A stretch of DNA of 64,000 nucleotides from Casp-actino8 sp965659595 (GTDB taxonomy: Bacteria; Actinomycetota; Acidimicrobiia; Acidimicrobiales; Ilumatobacteraceae), in contig CBFHWN010000001.1 in assembly GCA_965659595.1 (NCBI GenBank), forward strand, positions 1 to 64,000. The letters are read 5' to 3'. The position numbers and the translations under genes are program-made. Under the pieces are notes generated by a model. It had not been told where the DNA came from. It saw only the letters and a list, made by a program, of their open reading frames with translations, and made no database searches. Positions 16,337 to 24,427 of this stretch are shown here, one piece after another; within the stretch, counting starts at the first letter, position 1; each line of letters starts with the position of its first letter.

Positions 16337-18910
16337 ATGGCCCGACCCGTCGTACGTCTCACACTTCGCGGCGTTCTCGCCCGGAAGTTCCGCATCCTCC
16401 TCACGACCCTTGCCGTGGTGAGCGGTGTGGCCTTCGTGTCGGGAGCGTTCATCCTCACCGACAGCGTGAAGAAGTCGATCAACGACCTCTTCGACGTGTT
16501 GAGCGAAGGCATCGATCTCGAGGTACGCAGTGTGGTGGCCTTCGGTGACCCGGCGCGTGCCGATCGCGACCCGATTCCGAACGAGCTCGTCGACACGATC
16601 GTGGTCGTCGACGGAGTGCGACAGGCCGAAGGCAACCTCTTGCGAACCGCCACAGTCATCAAGTCCGATGGCGAACCTCTTGCCACATCCGGTCCGTCGT
16701 TCGGTATCGCCTGGGTCGGACCCGACGGTCTCGACGGACGAACCCTCATCGAAGGCCGCGCCGCCGTCACCGACGGCGAAGTCACCCTCGACAAATCGTC
16801 CGCTCGTCGAGCCGGCCACGAGATCGGCGACCTCATCACCATTGTCGGTCCACGCGGCAAAGGCGACTTCACTCTCGTCGGCCTGACGGGTACCGGCGAC
16901 ACCGACGGTGGCGGTGGGGCATCGATTGCCGCCTTCGACCCCGTGACCGCCGACTCTTTCCTCGGCGCTAACGGACTCGTCGACTCGATCTACATCGCTC
17001 TCAGTGATGGCGTGTCGGTGTCGCTCGTTCAGGACGAACTCAACGCCATCCTGCCGAGCAACGTCGAAGTGATCACGGGCGAGCAGTCGGCGCGCGAAAC
17101 CGCCGGCGCGATCAACGACATCATCGGCATTTTCGGCAACGTTCTTCTGGGATTCGCCGCCGTGTCGTTGTTCGTGAGTGCATTCCTCATCTTCAACACC
17201 TTCGCCATCATCGTGAGTCAACGACTGCGCGAACTGGCGCTCTTGCGAGCAGTGGGCGCGAACGTCCGCCAGATCCGTTCGATGATCATCGGCGAATCGC
17301 TCATCGTGTCGGTCCTGGCCACCGTTCTCGGCATCTTCGGCGGCATGGGTGTGGCCGTCGGAATCGTGGCCCTCTTCAACGCAACCGGCGCCGCCTTCCC
17401 GTCCGCGTCTCTGATCGTCTCACTTCGCACCATTATCGTGTCGGTGCTCGTCGGCGTGGGCGTCACCGTGGCCGCCGCCGTCATCCCTGCGTTACGCGCC
17501 GGACGGATCCCGCCCGTCGCCGCCATGCGTCCCGAACTCGGTTTCTCCGCTCTGCAGAAGAATCGACGTCTCGTCGTCGGCACCGTGGTGTTCCTCCTCG
17601 GCCTGTCGGCTTTCACGTGGGGAGTGCTCGGACAGCCGGGGGGCGCGGCCGGAACTCTGTCCACGTCGGGCCTCGGCGCCGTTTTTCTCTTCCTCGGGGT
17701 GGCAAGTTTGTCGACAACCGTCGCTGCACCAGCCAGTCGCCTGATCAGTCGCCTGCTACCTCTCCCCATCTGGCCGATGACGCGATCGATCGCCGGACGA
17801 CTCGGCAGTCGCAACGCCCAACGCACTCCTCGACGCACGGCATCCACAGCCTCGGCTCTCATGATCGGCCTCGCCCTCGTGAGCACCGTCGCGGTCGTTG
17901 CGTCATCGATTCGCGAAACCTTCCGCGAACAGATCAGTCGCTCGGTGAGCGCCGACTTCTTCGTCACCAACGGGCCCTCCAATTTCCAGGGACTTCCGGT
18001 CGCCTTCGCCGAACGTTTGGCCGAGCTACCCGAGCTGTCCGCGGTCAGTCCATTCCGAGGTGCCGATGCCCTCGTGAACGGCGACCCGAAGGAGATCGGA
18101 GCGGTGCGCGGAAGTGCATTCGGTGGTCTGGTCGAACTCGACGTGCTGTCGGGATCGGTCGACTCCCTGGACGAGGGCAAGATCCTCCTCCATCGCGATC
18201 CGGCCAGTGACTACGGCGTCGACGTCGGAGACGAACTCACCATCACGTGGCAGAACGGCACCGAATCGATCGTCGAAGTCGGCGGCGTGTACGGCGACTC
18301 CACCCTCGCCGGCAACTGGCTCGTCGGCATCGATCTGCTCGCCTCGGTCTCGACCGCCGAACCGGTCGACTTCTTCATCGGCGCCAAGATCGCCGACGGT
18401 GTCGAGATCCCCGTGGCGCGGGCAGCTGTCGAAACGGTGGCCGAAGACTTCCCGAGTGCCGAAGTTCAGGATCGGGCCGAGTTCCAGCAGAGCCAAGAGG
18501 ACCAGATCGACCAGTTGCTCACGATCATCTACGGACTGCTCGCCATCTCGATCGCCATCGCCGTTCTGGGTATCGCCAACACCATGGCCCTCAGTGTTTT
18601 CGAACGCACCCGCGAGTTCGGACTCCTGCGCGCCGTCGGCATGAGCAAGCGAACGCTGAAGCGATCGATCCGGTGGGAGGCGATCATCGTCGCCGTCTTC
18701 GGAGCGTCGCTCGGCGTGGTCATCGGCGTTCCGCTCGGCCTTGCCGTCGCCTCGGTCCTCCCCGACACCATCGTGTCGACAGTGGTAGTTCCCTTCGGCA
18801 CCATCGTCAACATCTTGATCGCCGCCATCGTGGTGGGAATCGTGGCGGCCGTCGGTCCGGCTCGTCGGGCCGCCAAACTCGACGTCCTCGAGTCGATCTC
18901 AGCTCAGTAA
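16337..18910 (+). CDS. FtsX-like ABC permease with two MacB-type periplasmic-fold modules
   Basis: An 857-residue membrane protein with duplicated architecture. One transmembrane helix near 20-42 is followed by an extracytoplasmic MacB-PCD-like domain (about 45-255) and an FtsX domain of three helices (about 265-400). A further pair of helices lies around 415-470, then a second helix/PCD-like domain (about 505-715) and a final FtsX domain (about 730-850). The repeats are visible as RLRELALLRAVGANVRQIR and RTREFGLLRAVGMSKRTLK, the coupling-helix motif. With the upstream ATPase it forms a typical actinobacterial transporter of unknown cargo, often implicated in lipid, peptide or antibiotic efflux. 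Confidence 0.93.
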   Translation: MARPVVRLTLRGVLARKFRILLTTLAVVSGVAFVSGAFILTDSVKKSINDLFDVLSEGIDLEVRSVVAFGDPARADRDPIPNELVDTIVVVDGVRQAEGNLLRTATVIKSDGEPLATSGPSFGIAWVGPDGLDGRTLIEGRAAVTDGEVTLDKSSARRAGHEIGDLITIVGPRGKGDFTLVGLTGTGDTDGGGGASIAAFDPVTADSFLGANGLVDSIYIALSDGVSVSLVQDELNAILPSNVEVITGEQSARETAGAINDIIGIFGNVLLGFAAVSLFVSAFLIFNTFAIIVSQRLRELALLRAVGANVRQIRSMIIGESLIVSVLATVLGIFGGMGVAVGIVALFNATGAAFPSASLIVSLRTIIVSVLVGVGVTVAAAVIPALRAGRIPPVAAMRPELGFSALQKNRRLVVGTVVFLLGLSAFTWGVLGQPGGAAGTLSTSGLGAVFLFLGVASLSTTVAAPASRLISRLLPLPIWPMTRSIAGRLGSRNAQRTPRRTASTASALMIGLALVSTVAVVASSIRETFREQISRSVSADFFVTNGPSNFQGLPVAFAERLAELPELSAVSPFRGADALVNGDPKEIGAVRGSAFGGLVELDVLSGSVDSLDEGKILLHRDPASDYGVDVGDELTITWQNGTESIVEVGGVYGDSTLAGNWLVGIDLLASVSTAEPVDFFIGAKIADGVEIPVARAAVETVAEDFPSAEVQDRAEFQQSQEDQIDQLLTIIYGLLAISIAIAVLGIANTMALSVFERTREFGLLRAVGMSKRTLKRSIRWEAIIVAVFGASLGVVIGVPLGLAVASVLPDTIVSTVVVPFGTIVNILIAAIVVGIVAAVGPARRAAKLDVLESISAQ

Positions 18911-18923
18911 AGCCGCCGCGAAC

Positions 18924-19790
18924 TCAGCCGAAGTCGCGCAGGTCGTCGAAGATCTGTACGCGTCGACGCGCCGTTCGGGCCTCGTCGAGATAGCGCAGAT
19001 CGGTCGAACGTTCGTCGTGCAGGGTCAGCAACGGGCGATTCTCGAGCGTGCGCTGGCACCCCGGACACCAGTAGACGAGGCGGCCGTCATCACCTTCGTC
19101 GCAACCGATGGTGCCGTGGCAACGACGGCAGATCTGACCGAGTCGTCCGTACACCTCGAGTCGTTCAGGCGCGTTCGACGAGAAACGACGGGCCAGATCG
19201 AGCAGATCGCGCCAGTCTTCGTCGTCGAGTTCGGAGCACTCGGTGAAAGGATCGAGCGACATGGCCCACAGTGCTTCCGATCGCACCACGTTGCCGAGTC
19301 CGGTGACCACGTGCTGATCGCCGAGGACGTCGACCACGCGCGACTGGCTCGGCACTTCACCCGCGATGCGGTCGATCACGACGTCGAGATCGGCGCGCAC
19401 CACGCGCAGATCAGGTCCGGCGCCACCGCGTAACGGATGGCGACCGAGATCCGGGGTGCGGTACGTCTCGACATTCGCAGCGCCGAAACACACGGCGACT
19501 CGTCCGCCAGCCTCCACGACCACCCGGGCCGTCGCCATGGGCTTCGTCCAGCGTTCCTCGTCGCGATACAAGTGCCATTCGCCACCCCACCGAAGGGACG
19601 AATCGAGGACGATGCCGTCGTCGAATTCGACGACGAGACGCCGACGCTGGAATTCGACCGACTCGATCACGCTCGTCTCGGCCGGATGCGGGCCGATCGA
19701 CAACGGTGCGTCGAAGCGAACGAGTGGTCGTCCGCACATGGCAGTCCGCATGGCCGACCCCACGCGCTCGATGCCCCTCGCTGCGAACAC
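18924..19790 (-). CDS. Fpg/Nei-family DNA glycosylase homologue with degenerate active site
   Basis: A 288-residue protein with overall Fpg/Nei (Nei2-like) architecture. It has an N-terminal beta-sandwich with FDDGIVLDSSLRWGGEWHLYR, a helix-two-turn-helix region with VTGLGNVVRSEALW, VYGRLGQICRRC, and a C-terminal zinc finger with C-R-R-C near 224 and WCPGCQ near 246. Active family members begin Met-Pro-Glu-Gly; here the GTG start aligns exactly with that Met but the next residues are Phe-Ala-Ala, so the catalytic Pro2 and Glu3 appear absent. The usual beta-clamp Lys (GKHLL) reads Arg, and the HSHLRM segment reads DSSLRW. No in-frame upstream start restores MPE. It may be a non-catalytic lesion-binding paralogue. 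Confidence 0.8.
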   Translation of the reverse strand: MFAARGIERVGSAMRTAMCGRPLVRFDAPLSIGPHPAETSVIESVEFQRRRLVVEFDDGIVLDSSLRWGGEWHLYRDEERWTKPMATARVVVEAGGRVAVCFGAANVETYRTPDLGRHPLRGGAGPDLRVVRADLDVVIDRIAGEVPSQSRVVDVLGDQHVVTGLGNVVRSEALWAMSLDPFTECSELDDEDWRDLLDLARRFSSNAPERLEVYGRLGQICRRCHGTIGCDEGDDGRLVYWCPGCQRTLENRPLLTLHDERSTDLRYLDEARTARRRVQIFDDLRDFG

Positions 19791-19852
19791 GAGAACAAGA
19801 ATAAAGAAGTTGACGCGATCCGTGGTGGACGCTCGGTCACTACCCTTGCCGT

Positions 19853-20185
19853 ATGAGCGAAGGTCGCGACGAGGACGACAACCTCGAACCAGTGGAGCCT
19901 CTGTCCGCGGTGAGTGACGACGCTCAGATGATGGCCACCGCCCGTCGGCGTTACGGCGCGGTGGGTGCCATGGTGGCCGGCGGCATGCTCGGCCTCGACC
20001 GCCTTCTCGGCCGCAAGCCGAAGGAGGAGTCGCCGGTCGTCTGGGAAACCTCGGGCGAACCCGAGGACATCGACCGGGGTATGACCATCGACATCGACGA
20101 CGACACCTCAGTCGTCAGCCATCCCCAACGCGAACGACGACGAACCGTGCGCCGTCGACGAAGCTCCGAGACCGACGCCGGATGA
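19853..20185 (+). CDS. small conserved hypothetical protein
   Basis: A 110-residue protein with an acidic N-terminus, a helical Gly/Ala-rich central segment YGAVGAMVAGGMLGLDRLLG (about 34-53) that could sit at the membrane or form a short helix pair, an acidic middle and a strongly basic Arg-rich C-terminus (RRRTVRRRR). It is divergent from the Fpg/Nei homologue (62 bases apart) and converges with the NUDIX gene. Codon use looks genuine. I recognise no family with known function. Confidence 0.6.
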   Translation: MSEGRDEDDNLEPVEPLSAVSDDAQMMATARRRYGAVGAMVAGGMLGLDRLLGRKPKEESPVVWETSGEPEDIDRGMTIDIDDDTSVVSHPQRERRRTVRRRRSSETDAG

Positions 20186-20189
20186 CCGG

Positions 20190-20726
20190 TTACGGCAACT
20201 CGCCCACGTGACCGAGGGCGAGACGTAGCAGTCGATCCTGGCCACCGGTCATTTCCGAGGCGATGCGCGGGCTGGCCGCTTCGGCCGGAGTGAACCAGGC
20301 CAGGTCGAGTGCCTCCTGAGTCGGTGTGCACTCACCGTCGACCGGGACCACGTAAGCCAGGCTCACCGCATGGTGACGAGGATCGGTGAAACCGCTGATG
20401 TCGGGGTCGGGGAAGTACTCGGCAATCGTGAACGGAGCCGGGTGCGGAGGCACGCGCGGGAAAGCGAGCGGTCCGAGGTCTTTTTCGAGGTGCCGGATCA
20501 ATGCATCGCGAACGCGCTCACCGTACAGCACACGACCGCTGACAAGCATGCGGCTGATCGAGCCGTCAGCGGCCACGCGCAGCAGAAGGCCCACCTGGGT
20601 CACGCGTCCCTGCGAGTCGACGCGAACAGGCACCGCGTCGACATACACCATGGGCACGTTCGCCCGTGCCTGGGCGAGTAGTTCGGGGCTGAGCCACGAG
20701 GTCCGGGTGTCGACGTGATCGGTCAC
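20190..20726 (-). CDS. NUDIX-like protein of the DUF4916 type
   Basis: A 178-residue protein with WLSPELLAQARANVPMVYVDAVPVRVD at the N-terminus, a pattern typical of an actinobacterial NUDIX-related family. The central stretch retains VGLLLR and a shifted, imperfect NUDIX helix (LVSGRVLYGERVRDALIRHLEKDLG) in place of the canonical GX5EX7REUXEEXGU box. Hydrolytic competence is therefore doubtful. It lies six bases after the tag gene in the same orientation, so it is probably the last gene of a tauD-tag-NUDIX operon. Confidence 0.72.
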   Translation of the reverse strand: MTDHVDTRTSWLSPELLAQARANVPMVYVDAVPVRVDSQGRVTQVGLLLRVAADGSISRMLVSGRVLYGERVRDALIRHLEKDLGPLAFPRVPPHPAPFTIAEYFPDPDISGFTDPRHHAVSLAYVVPVDGECTPTQEALDLAWFTPAEAASPRIASEMTGGQDRLLRLALGHVGELP

Positions 20727-20732
20727 AGTCGC

Positions 20733-21356
20733 TTATTCTCCCAAATTTCGCCGGCCGATGCCGGCAAATGCGGTGCGCGCCTCGTCGACCCGAGTCCGAA
20801 TCGGGCAGGTGTCGGCATGATCGTTCACGAGGCCCATCGACTGCATGAAGGCGTACATCGTGGTGGGCCCGACGAACGACCAGCCCCGTCGCTTCAGATC
20901 CTTCGACAAGGCGACGGACTCCGGGCTGGTGGCGAGGAGACGAATCTCGTCCCAGGTGGGCGCATGACTCCGCGGATCCGGCTCGTACCGCCAGACGAAG
21001 TCGGCCAGAGATCCGAACTCGTCGACCAGTTCCGCCACTCGGCCAGCGTTGCGAATGGTCGACTCGATCTTCCCCCGGTGCCGCACGATGCGCGCGTCGT
21101 CGAGAAGTTGTTGGACGTCACGCTCACCCATGATTGCCACCCGAATCGGATCGAAGTCGAAGAAGACTTCGCGAAACGCCGGGCGCTTGTTGAGAATCGT
21201 CGACCACGACAGACCGCTCTGGAAGCCTTCGAGGCAGATCTTCTCGAACAGGGTCCGGTCGTCCGCCACCGGAAAACCCCACTCGGTGTCGTGATAGCGG
21301 GTCATCGTCTCGGAGCCGATGGCCCACGGACAACGAGAGTCGGGCGTCGACGTCAT
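20733..21356 (-). CDS. tag: DNA-3-methyladenine glycosylase I
   Basis: A 207-residue base-excision repair enzyme that removes 3-methyladenine from alkylated DNA. Diagnostic segments are CPWAIG near residue 9, RYHDTEWGFPV (about 20-30), LEGFQSGLSWSTILNKR (about 42-58) and the C-terminal zinc ligands in NDHADTCPI. Length is slightly above the E. coli enzyme. The ATG overlaps the stop of the upstream dioxygenase gene (ATGA, 21356-21353), an unusual pairing that suggests co-translation of alkylation repair with an oxygenase. The NUDIX-like gene follows six bases later. Confidence 0.93.
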   Translation of the reverse strand: MTSTPDSRCPWAIGSETMTRYHDTEWGFPVADDRTLFEKICLEGFQSGLSWSTILNKRPAFREVFFDFDPIRVAIMGERDVQQLLDDARIVRHRGKIESTIRNAGRVAELVDEFGSLADFVWRYEPDPRSHAPTWDEIRLLATSPESVALSKDLKRRGWSFVGPTTMYAFMQSMGLVNDHADTCPIRTRVDEARTAFAGIGRRNLGE

Positions 21357-22213
21357 GCGGCGACAGGAACTTCGCCCTCGACGGTCGTGCGAGTGAGTTC
21401 ACGCCGGAAGCCGGCGTAATCGTTGAGAGCCAGGTGCTGGGTCGAGCGGTTGTCCCACACCACCACGTCTCCGGACTGCCATCGGTGTCGATACGTGAGG
21501 ACCGTGTCGGTCGTGTGCGCGTGTAGAAAGTTCAAGGTCTCGAGGGCTTCGGTGCGTTCCAGATCGTCGAGATCGCGTACATAGGCCCGATTGAAGAACA
21601 GAACCGTCTCACCGGTCTCAGGGTGACGACGCACCAAAGGGTGACGCCGCTCGTCGTTCGCCGAGTCGTCGCATTCGATCGCCATACCGCGCATACCCGA
21701 GTGAACCAGCTGCATCCGGCGCGAATACGCGTCGCGCGCGGTGTGAACGGCCTTCAAGGGTCGAAGCCTGTCCTGAACGGTGGCGTCGAGGGCGCGCCAG
21801 GCGGCCGACATCGACGCGAACACGGTGTCGCCACCGTAGGGAGGGACGTCGACGGCGGCCAGGATCGTGAACGACGGCGGCTTGTCGAGGAACGAGAAGT
21901 CGGAATGCCAGGCTCCGCCGAAGTTGAAGGCCGCTCCTTCGTCGGCCTCCTTCACCACCCGGATGACGTCCGGATGCTCGTCCATCGTGCGGACGAAGGG
22001 AGTGTCGGCCGACGGCCCGAGACGTCGCGAGAACTCCGACTGCTCGGCCGGCGCGAGGTGCTGGTCGCGGAACACCGTCACCTCATGACGGCACATGGCT
22101 TCGCGCACAGCGGCCAATTCGCTCTCGGACAGGCGAGCGAGTTGCACCCCGAGGATCTCGGCGCCGAACACTCCGGTGACGGGACGGATCTCCACGGCCG
22201 AGACGCTAGCCAC
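21353..22213 (-). CDS. TauD/TfdA-family Fe(II)/2-oxoglutarate dioxygenase
   Basis: A 286-residue oxygenase. The iron ligands are His103 and Asp105 in WHSDFSF, and a distal His in DNRSTQHLALNDY; a C-terminal Arg (about 275) would bind 2-oxoglutarate. The N-terminus VTGVFGAEILGVQL is typical. Members hydroxylate taurine, aryloxyalkanoates, alkyl sulfates or similar compounds. Start at 22213 (GTG) is tentative; another GTG six codons later is possible and neither has a clear ribosome site. Coupled to tag by a four-base overlap. The substrate is not predictable, but an alkylsulfatase is encoded elsewhere in the window. Confidence 0.9.
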   Translation of the reverse strand: MASVSAVEIRPVTGVFGAEILGVQLARLSESELAAVREAMCRHEVTVFRDQHLAPAEQSEFSRRLGPSADTPFVRTMDEHPDVIRVVKEADEGAAFNFGGAWHSDFSFLDKPPSFTILAAVDVPPYGGDTVFASMSAAWRALDATVQDRLRPLKAVHTARDAYSRRMQLVHSGMRGMAIECDDSANDERRHPLVRRHPETGETVLFFNRAYVRDLDDLERTEALETLNFLHAHTTDTVLTYRHRWQSGDVVVWDNRSTQHLALNDYAGFRRELTRTTVEGEVPVAA

Positions 22214-22251
22214 TTCGTTTCGGTCACCGCCCGAGAACTACGGTGAGGATC

Positions 22252-22731
22252 ATGACCGATCTTGCGATCCCTCGCTTCGGCGAACTCCTCGGCCCGTACA
22301 TCGCTCGGGTCGCACCCGAGACCATGCCGCGTTTCCTCGCTCTCCTCGAACGGGTCGCCGCCGACCGCTACCGACGTTGGGCCGACCAGCTGCCCGAGCA
22401 CCGAGTGGGTCTCCTGCGCTGCGCCGACAGCGAGGACGAGATCGCCGATCACATCGACGGCGCCTTCGACCTCGACGAATCGCTACGTGAACAACTGGTC
22501 GCCCCGCTCCCTCAAGCCGTCCAGACGTATGACAAGTTGTTCGCCCCTCTTGCCATCTGGGATCAGTTGCGCATCCAGGCCGACGCCGAACGCCAAGGTG
22601 CGGCCGCCTGGCGAGGTATCGCGTCGCGGCACCCCGATCCGGCCGTGATCGACATCCTCGAGACGTGCTCCCGACTCGAGGAGGCGTCGGCCGATTTCCT
22701 CGACGAACTGATCGCCTCCCACGCCCCCTGA
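22252..22731 (+). CDS. helical hypothetical protein
   Basis: A protein of 159 residues with a nearly all-helical pattern. Motif-like segments are MPRFLALLERVAADRYRRWA, LRCADSEDEIADHIDG and a C-terminal ETCSRLEEASADFLDELI. The spacing of Glu and His residues is loosely like four-helix bundle proteins, but I see no convincing E-x-x-H pair. The ATG at 22252 is chosen with GTGAGGA just upstream; a GTG at 22243 is also in frame. It is divergent from the TauD-like gene and is followed 22 bases later by an MFS transporter. Confidence 0.6.
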   Translation: MTDLAIPRFGELLGPYIARVAPETMPRFLALLERVAADRYRRWADQLPEHRVGLLRCADSEDEIADHIDGAFDLDESLREQLVAPLPQAVQTYDKLFAPLAIWDQLRIQADAERQGAAAWRGIASRHPDPAVIDILETCSRLEEASADFLDELIASHAP

Positions 22732-22753
22732 TCGACCTGTATCGTCGGCGCTC

Positions 22754-23938
22754 GTGTCCACGAGCCGCCTCATCAGAACTCTTCAGGCGGCGACGTTCGT
22801 CCTGGCCGCGTCCTACGGCGTCATGTTCACGATGCTCGACGACTACCGCGACGAGTACGGCATCTCCGAGACGTCACTCGGTCTCGTGGTTGGTGTGGGC
22901 TTCTTCGCCTCGTTCGCGGCTCAACTGACTCTCGCGCCACTCGCCGATCGGGGGCACGCGCGTCGACTGCTCGTGATCGGCTTCTCGTCGCTCGTGACCG
23001 GATGTGTCCTCATGGGATTCGGCACCACAGCCCTCATGATCACGCTCGGACGCGTCCTCATGGGTATCGGCGCCGGCATGTCGCTTCCAGCCCTTCGCCG
23101 CATCATCATCGTCAGCGACCCCGACAACATGGGACTCAACATGGGTCGACTCGTGAGCGTCGACGTGGCCGGCTTCGCCAGCGGACCAGTTCTGGCCGTG
23201 GCCACGGTCGAGCCGATCGGCATCCCGGCCCCGTTCGTCGTTCTCGCCGCTGCCACACTCGTCATCGCCACGCTTCTCTTCCGCAGCAACATCCCCGAGA
23301 CCGCAACCGACGAGCGGTCGACCGAACGTTTCGCCTTCGATCTCCTCCGCAATCGAGGAGTCGCCGGCGGTGTTCTCATCGGACTCTCACTCTTCCTCAT
23401 GATCGGCACGTTCGATTCGCTCTGGGCGATCATGATGGAAGACCTCGAAGCGCCGTCGTGGATGGCCAACATCGGCATCACGTTGTTCGCTCTGCCGATG
23501 GTCTTCCTCGGCCCCTACGGCGGGAAGTTGGCCCAACGCGTGGGCCCGTACCACGTCGGTGCGCTCGGCATGCTCGTCGGCGCGGTGTGCATGTCGTTCT
23601 ACGGACTCCTCCCCAGTCCGTACCTCATGATGCTCGTCTTCTTGCTGCACGCGACCAACGACGGCTTCACCGTCACGAGTTCGAGTGTCGCGGTGGCCGA
23701 GGCGGCCCCTACCGAGCGTCAGGCCGGAGCCCAAGGACTCCTCGGTGGCATGCAGACCCTCTTCGGTGGACTGGCGGCGTCGGCGGCCGGTTGGAGTTAC
23801 GACAGCTTCGGTCGGGGTCCGACCTTCGTCGCCTCGTCGGTCGCCATCGTCGTGCTCGTCGGGTCGGGGTACGCCCTGGCCGGCTCCTATCGCACACGAC
23901 GACCCGACGAGGATCCGGCTCCGGTGCTCTCGGCGTGA
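22754..23938 (+). CDS. major facilitator superfamily transporter
   Basis: A 394-residue membrane protein with about twelve predicted hydrophobic segments in two halves joined by a loop near residues 185-205. PLADRGHARRLLVIG (about 61-75) matches the MFS loop 2-3 motif and GRVLMGIGAGMSLPALRRI the fourth/fifth helix region. Such proteins are drug/proton antiporters or small-molecule carriers; the substrate is not evident. GTG start. It precedes a NUDIX hydrolase by twelve bases. Confidence 0.88.
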   Translation: MSTSRLIRTLQAATFVLAASYGVMFTMLDDYRDEYGISETSLGLVVGVGFFASFAAQLTLAPLADRGHARRLLVIGFSSLVTGCVLMGFGTTALMITLGRVLMGIGAGMSLPALRRIIIVSDPDNMGLNMGRLVSVDVAGFASGPVLAVATVEPIGIPAPFVVLAAATLVIATLLFRSNIPETATDERSTERFAFDLLRNRGVAGGVLIGLSLFLMIGTFDSLWAIMMEDLEAPSWMANIGITLFALPMVFLGPYGGKLAQRVGPYHVGALGMLVGAVCMSFYGLLPSPYLMMLVFLLHATNDGFTVTSSSVAVAEAAPTERQAGAQGLLGGMQTLFGGLAASAAGWSYDSFGRGPTFVASSVAIVVLVGSGYALAGSYRTRRPDEDPAPVLSA

Positions 23939-23950
23939 CAACATCGGAGC

Positions 23951-24427
23951 GTGGGTTTTCGCGACGGTGACGGCTGGGTCTTCTGCCAGAGATGTCAGGC
24001 TCGCCACTGGGGTCTCTACGGGGCCGCCGGATTGCTGATGGTACGACGTGACCTCGAAACTCCTCACGTCCTTCTTCAACTTCGCGCCGCCTGGACCCAC
24101 GGCGGAGGAACCTGGGCGATCCCCGGTGGTGCACTCGATTCACACGAGGAGCCAATCGCGGCTGCAGTGCGCGAAGCGTGGGAAGAGGTCGGTATCGACA
24201 TCGAGGGCATCGACGTGAAGGACGTCTTCCACGACGACCATCTCAATTGGGCGTACTACACCGTGGTCGCGCACGTGGGCGCCGACGTGATCGTCTCGGA
24301 GGGCAACTACGAATCCGATGCCATCGAGTGGGTGGCGATCGACGAGGTCGAGTCGTATCCGCTGCACACCGGATTGCGCAGCACGTGGCCGACCGTGAAG
24401 GAGATGGTGGCGGCTACTCTCCGGTGA
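23951..24427 (+). CDS. NUDIX hydrolase
   Basis: A 158-residue hydrolase of nucleoside diphosphate-linked compounds. The box GX5EX7REUXEEXGU is complete (GALDSHE...REAWEEVGI, about residues 57-79). An N-terminal CQRCQARHWG pair of cysteines hints at half a zinc ribbon. GTG start. It sits between the MFS gene and an alcohol dehydrogenase that begins directly after its stop, so transcription as one unit is likely. Family members act on 8-oxo-dGTP, NADH, ADP-ribose and others; specificity is not readable. Confidence 0.9.
   Translation: MGFRDGDGWVFCQRCQARHWGLYGAAGLLMVRRDLETPHVLLQLRAAWTHGGGTWAIPGGALDSHEEPIAAAVREAWEEVGIDIEGIDVKDVFHDDHLNWAYYTVVAHVGADVIVSEGNYESDAIEWVAIDEVESYPLHTGLRSTWPTVKEMVAATLR

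Noticed and set aside
19791..19852. Possible frameshift hiding an MPE start for the Fpg/Nei homologue
   Set aside because: The upstream sequence in this frame encodes no MPE, and the GTG start aligns exactly with the family Met; a frameshift is not needed, though a sequencing check would settle it.
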